This document shows positions 59,695 to 62,392 of a DNA stretch of 62,392 nt, piece by piece (position 1 is the stretch's first letter; each line of letters starts with the position of its first letter). Below the pieces are notes generated by a model. That model was given only the letters and a program-made list of their open reading frames with translations. It ran no database searches and was not told the DNA's origin. Made by a program: the position numbers and the translations under genes. This DNA comes from Planctomycetota bacterium (GTDB lineage Bacteria; Planctomycetota; Planctomycetia; Gemmatales; Gemmataceae): positions 1-62,392 of the forward strand of contig VGYC01000016.1 in NCBI GenBank assembly GCA_016873095.1, read 5' to 3'.

Positions 59695-60021
59695 GTGGGA
59701 GAATCGGCCTGGCACGCGCTAGCACGCTTCGCTTCATCATCCGACCACCCGGCGCGGAACAGCGCTTTTCAAGTGCTCTGTCGACTGGGAAGCTCGGGCA
59801 TCCGCGCGTCGGAGTTCTTTTCCTGGCTCAAAACCCATTTCAAGCAACTGCCACGGGGACAGCAACTCATCATGATCGACACGTTGCTTCGTGAACTCGC
59901 AAGAAAACGGAAGCCTGATATCGCGTTTGCGCGGCAATGCGAGTTGCTGTGGCTAGATCCCGAGTTTGACCGCATCCGCGACATGAAGAGCAATCCTTGG
60001 GACGATGAAGCTCCATGGTGA
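59695..60021 (+). CDS. Hypothetical helical protein
   Basis: A 108-residue frame from GTG 59695, four bases past the previous stop, with GGAGGAAATTGC upstream. It is mostly helical: ARNSAFQVLCRLGSSGIRAS, GQQLIMIDTLLRELARKRK. It ends DRIRDMKSNPWDDEAPW. It could be a HEAT-like adaptor. With the two upstream genes it forms a tight cluster between miaB and fmt. Confidence 0.5.
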   Translation: MGESAWHALARFASSSDHPARNSAFQVLCRLGSSGIRASEFFSWLKTHFKQLPRGQQLIMIDTLLRELARKRKPDIAFARQCELLWLDPEFDRIRDMKSNPWDDEAPW

Positions 60022-60096
60022 AAGAGCTTTTGGCTGCATCGCGGTCAATTGTCATTGTCCTCCAGCTGGCGCAAACACCACCCTGTCGATCGCTGG

Positions 60097-61101
60097 TCAC
60101 GCCTGCGGGCGACTGTCCGGCGACTCGCCGCCAAGCCATGCCGTTGCCTCAAGCGGCCGGCCACGCAGAAAATCCGCCGCCGACATGCGCCGCTTGCCGG
60201 ATGGTTGCAGCTCCAGGATCTCGACGACCGTTTGTTGCCCGGCGCCGGTCGCGCCGCCGGCCACAAGAAGCTGTCCGGGCTGAGCGACTGCGACCCGGCC
60301 ACAGGGAGCCGGATCGCATTGCCCCACGAAAGGCCGCGCTCGATTCACGATGACGCGCAACGGCGCTTGCCCCGGCTGATGCAGAAACGTGTACGCCGTC
60401 GGCCACGGCTGCATGGCCCGAACCTGGTTGCAGACGGCTTCGGCCGGACGGCTCCAGTCGATCAGGCCATGCTCCTTGGTGAGCTTTGGCGCCTTGCTGA
60501 CGAGCGACTTATCTTGCTTCAGGCCGTGTGCCGTGCCGGCGGCGATCTGGTCGGCGACCTGGACGGCCAGTCGAGCGCCAAGCTGGGCGAGCCGTGCCTC
60601 TAGCTCGCCGGCGGTCTCGTCCGGGCCGATGGTGATCTTCTCCTGGGCGAGCATGTCGCCGGCATCCAGCGACACCGACATCTTGATGACGGTCACGCCG
60701 GTTTCGCTCTCGCCGTGGTAGATCGCCCAGGCCACCGGCGCCGCGCCGCGATATTTCGGCAACAGCGAGGCATGAACATTGATGCCACCGTGCGGTGTCG
60801 TGGCCAGCACGTCCTTCGAGAGAATCTGCCCGTAGGCAGCTACCACCAGCAAATCGGCGTTGAGATCCTTGAGCGCGGCGGCGCCTGCCGGCGTGTTGAT
60901 GCTTTCCGGCTGTAAGACCGGAATGTGCCGTTCGACGGCGATGTCCTTCATGCCGCGGCCGACTTGCCGGGTCGAGCCGCGCTCCTTTCCCATCACGCGG
61001 TCCGGCTGCGTGACCAGCCCGATGACCGTATGCTTGCTGGCGAGCAGGGCTTCAAGAGTGGGCTCCGCGAACGTACCAGTCCCCATCATGACGATGCGCA
61101 T
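60097..61101 (-). CDS. fmt: Methionyl-tRNA formyltransferase
   Basis: A 334-residue enzyme that formylates initiator Met-tRNA with 10-formyl-THF. It starts MRIVMMGTGTFAEPTLEALL at 61101, with AGGAGGCC upstream. The catalytic region reads GGINVHASLLPKYRGAAPV, followed by TVIKMSVSLDAGDML. The C-terminal tRNA-binding domain has HGLIDWSRPAEAVCNQVRAM. Its end (PDSRPQA) is normal. Longer frames upstream to 61287 read repeat B and are not used. Confidence 0.95.
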   Translation of the reverse strand: MRIVMMGTGTFAEPTLEALLASKHTVIGLVTQPDRVMGKERGSTRQVGRGMKDIAVERHIPVLQPESINTPAGAAALKDLNADLLVVAAYGQILSKDVLATTPHGGINVHASLLPKYRGAAPVAWAIYHGESETGVTVIKMSVSLDAGDMLAQEKITIGPDETAGELEARLAQLGARLAVQVADQIAAGTAHGLKQDKSLVSKAPKLTKEHGLIDWSRPAEAVCNQVRAMQPWPTAYTFLHQPGQAPLRVIVNRARPFVGQCDPAPCGRVAVAQPGQLLVAGGATGAGQQTVVEILELQPSGKRRMSAADFLRGRPLEATAWLGGESPDSRPQA

Positions 61102-61154
61102 GTCGGTCGGCCTCCTGTGAGGCATTGTATGCTCGCGGAATGCGGATTGATTGC

Positions 61155-61190
61155 GTTGCCACCCCCCTCTTGGCGCCCCGGCAACGAATC
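61155..61190. repeat. Interspersed repeat B, copy 2
   Basis: GTTGCCACCCCCCTCTTGGC continues to GCCCCGGCAACGAATC. It matches copy 1 at 33916 apart from the middle TTGG/TCCG bases. The ends GTTGCC and GGCAAC are inverted. Confidence 0.65.
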
Positions 61191-61283
61191 TCATGATCAA
61201 GCCACGGGCGCAAGTACGGATCTGGAGTCTACTTGTCGCAAGGTCCCGGACTGGCGGATTCGTTGACGGGGGTCGTCCCGTAT

Positions 61284-61955
61284 TCATTCTCGGGCAATCG
61301 ACTTCGGGATGCCGATGTCGATGAGATGCACCTTGCCCAGATAGGCGGCGGCTTCCGGTCGCGCGAAGCCCTGCTTGAGTGCGGCAAAGGTGGCTGTATG
61401 TTCGGCCCGGATCGCGATGCCGAGCGGCTGCCCGGTATCGGCATCGAGCCCTGACGGGATGTCAACGGCGAAGACGCGCCGCGCCTTGCAATTGATCGCG
61501 TCGATGACGGAATCATAAGGCGTGCGCACGATTCCGGTCAAGCCTGTGCCAAGGAGCGCATCAACCGCCCACTCCGCTCCGGCCAGGAATTCCGCCACTC
61601 GTGTCGCGTCGCCGCGTTCCTCCTGGATGCCGCTCGCCCTCATGGCCTGGAACTGCGCCGCGGCAGCGCCGGTCAATTCGGCCGGATCAACGACAACGAA
61701 AACTCGGACATCAACGCCCCAGATGGCGAGATGCCGGGCGATGACGAAGCCGTCGCCGCCGTTGTTCCCCTTGCCGGCGCAGATGACGATGCGACCATGA
61801 ATGCCCAACGACATGAGCAGGTCGGCAGCGCCGCGGCCCGCGTTCTCCATCAGCACCGCGCCGGGGATGCCCGCCGCAATGGCGCGAGCATCCAGCGCCC
61901 GCACCTGGTCGCGCGACAGCAAGCCTGTCACTTCTCCGACTGCAGCCGTGCCCAC
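61284..61955 (-). CDS. nnrE: NAD(P)HX epimerase
   Basis: A 223-residue metabolite-repair enzyme that epimerises damaged hydrated NAD(P)H. The YjeF N-terminal fold shows RDQVRALDARAIAAGIPGAV, LMENAGRGAADLLMS, the nucleotide-binding CAGKGNNGGDGFVIARHL, ALLGTGLTG, and VFAVDIPSGLDADTG. The C-terminal dehydratase domain of bifunctional Nnr is absent, so it is the stand-alone epimerase. The GTG at 61955 is chosen for GAGGAGATGG upstream; a GTG at 61931 overlapping the upstream stop is the alternative. It overlaps the small gene at 61928-62152 by 28 bases. Confidence 0.92.
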   Translation of the reverse strand: MGTAAVGEVTGLLSRDQVRALDARAIAAGIPGAVLMENAGRGAADLLMSLGIHGRIVICAGKGNNGGDGFVIARHLAIWGVDVRVFVVVDPAELTGAAAAQFQAMRASGIQEERGDATRVAEFLAGAEWAVDALLGTGLTGIVRTPYDSVIDAINCKARRVFAVDIPSGLDADTGQPLGIAIRAEHTATFAALKQGFARPEAAAYLGKVHLIDIGIPKSIARE

Positions 61956-62152
61956 GCCACCATCTCCTCGATCTCGCTCATGTCGCTGTCCGGGCCGGTA
62001 CTGGAACCCGGTAGCAAGGCATCGCCGCTCGCCGGGATGCCATCGTCATCCATGATGATGACGAAGGCACGTCGCGGCGCCGCCAGCGAAACCGGCTCCA
62101 GCAACTGCACCTCGCCGGCCACACCCACCAACGCTTCAACCACCTTCGTCAT
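61928..62152 (-). CDS. Small antitoxin-like protein (DUF104-type)
   Basis: A 74-residue protein reading MTKVVEALVGVAGEVQLLEP and then APRRAFVIIMDDDG. The opening beta pattern (EALV...GEVQLLEPV..APRRAFVII) resembles the AbrB/DUF104-like antitoxin family in planctomycetes and cyanobacteria. No toxin gene follows; the next gene is nnrE, overlapping by 28 bases. TGAGGCTGTC precedes the ATG. Confidence 0.65.
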   Translation of the reverse strand: MTKVVEALVGVAGEVQLLEPVSLAAPRRAFVIIMDDDGIPASGDALLPGSSTGPDSDMSEIEEMVAWARLQSEK

Positions 62153-62212
62153 GACAGCCTCATGTCACCGGGTACATCTGGGGCTGTGAATGTTGTACGA
62201 CTTTTCGGCTCG

Positions 62213-62244
62213 ACGCTTCAACGCTTCAACGCTTCAACGCTTCA
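62213..62244. repeat. 8-base tandem repeat, four copies
   Basis: ACGCTTCA is repeated exactly four times. It lies between the antitoxin-like gene and the IS66 fragment. Possibly a slippage product. Confidence 0.9.
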
Positions 62245-62293
62245 CCGGCTCCTGGATCCCGCGGAACTGCGGATTGGGCTGCATAGTATTGGT

Positions 62294-62392
62294 TCACGGC
62301 GCGGGCAATAGAGATATTGCCCTTTGTTGATTGTGGTGGGCTTGGACTGCCTCGACAAGCCAGTCGAAGACGTTGCAGGATTGGCGGCGGCA
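62294..62392 (-). CDS. IS66-type transposase, C-terminal fragment cut by window edge
   Basis: From the right edge the minus strand reads CRRQSCNVFDWLVEAVQAHH and ends QQRAISLLPAP before TGA at 62294. The pattern S/TCR-x-Q-x-x-x-V-x-D/E-x-L-V-E and a short hydrophobic end resembles the C-terminus of planctomycete IS66 transposases. The match rests on few residues. No GTAA end was found between the stop and the antitoxin-like gene. Confidence 0.55.
   Translation of the reverse strand, partial: CRRQSCNVFDWLVEAVQAHHNQQRAISLLPAP

Noticed and set aside
1-62392. tRNA, rRNA and CRISPR features
   Set aside because: No cloverleaf with a TTCGA-type arm in gene-free gaps, no rRNA-like stretch, and no regularly spaced direct repeats. 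A covariance-model search was not possible.

Overview
This 62.4-kb, GC-rich window most resembles a planctomycete of the Gemmata type. The basis is gene content: a DUF1501 protein with a twin-arginine leader, an SUMF1/FGE protein, a Uma2 nuclease-fold protein, an ECF sigma factor, isochorismatase-ThuA and acetamidase proteins, many short secreted proteins of unknown function, and several families of short intergenic repeats. One repeat family yields a spurious REGEAPAEPW peptide when read through. No rRNA, tRNA or CRISPR array was seen. Both edges cut through IS66-type transposase genes on the minus strand (N-terminal part at the left, C-terminal part at the right), so the window may be a contig broken at a multicopy IS.

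Layout: 1-8.4 kb holds an IS66 fragment, an ECF sigma factor, a Uma2 protein, secreted proteins, and a PAS histidine kinase with an NtrC-type sigma-54 response regulator. 8.5-15 kb holds a PlsC-like acyltransferase and a very large gene fusing a GH57/DUF3536 glycosidase to maltooligosyltrehalose synthase. 15-21.1 kb is a seven-gene minus-strand cluster: zinc-finger membrane protein, ExbB/TolQ-like channel, ExbD/TolR-like protein, second TolR-like membrane protein, small protein, membrane-anchored GTPase and membrane HEAT protein. I regard it as the best candidate for an undescribed system. 21.3-33.8 kb is mostly metabolic and secreted proteins (STAS, SUMF1, ApbE, MlrC, double GNAT, VOC, QueA, two Hsp20s, threonine synthase), with the scar of an mlrC-GNAT tandem duplication at 26.9-27.1 kb.

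34-43.8 kb holds a DUF1501 gene, a gene with an in-frame UGA and an adjacent hairpin that looks like a selenoprotein, an isochorismatase-ThuA fusion, a repeat-bearing lipoprotein, a frameshifted CE15-like esterase and an acetamidase. 43.9-53.4 kb holds ComEC, a caspase-like protein with two beta-rich modules, a trans-sulfuration PLP enzyme, a Lys-rich minisatellite protein, and a wHTH-like gene followed by a P-loop ATPase. 53.5-62.4 kb holds a TPR protein, a TIM-barrel-like secreted protein, a lipoprotein, MiaB, small SMI1-like and hypothetical genes, Fmt, NAD(P)HX epimerase and a small antitoxin-like gene.

The ordinary genes serve tRNA modification (queA, miaB), initiator tRNA formylation (fmt), metabolite repair (nnrE), DNA uptake (comEC) and proteostasis (hsp20 pair). 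Intergenic space is unusually rich in structured repeats: four copies of a palindromic element, a 115-bp MITE with GTAA termini and 8-bp target duplication, and a 63-bp inverted-repeat element. Start codons were set mainly by Shine-Dalgarno matches and signal peptides, and functions are read from motifs without any database search.
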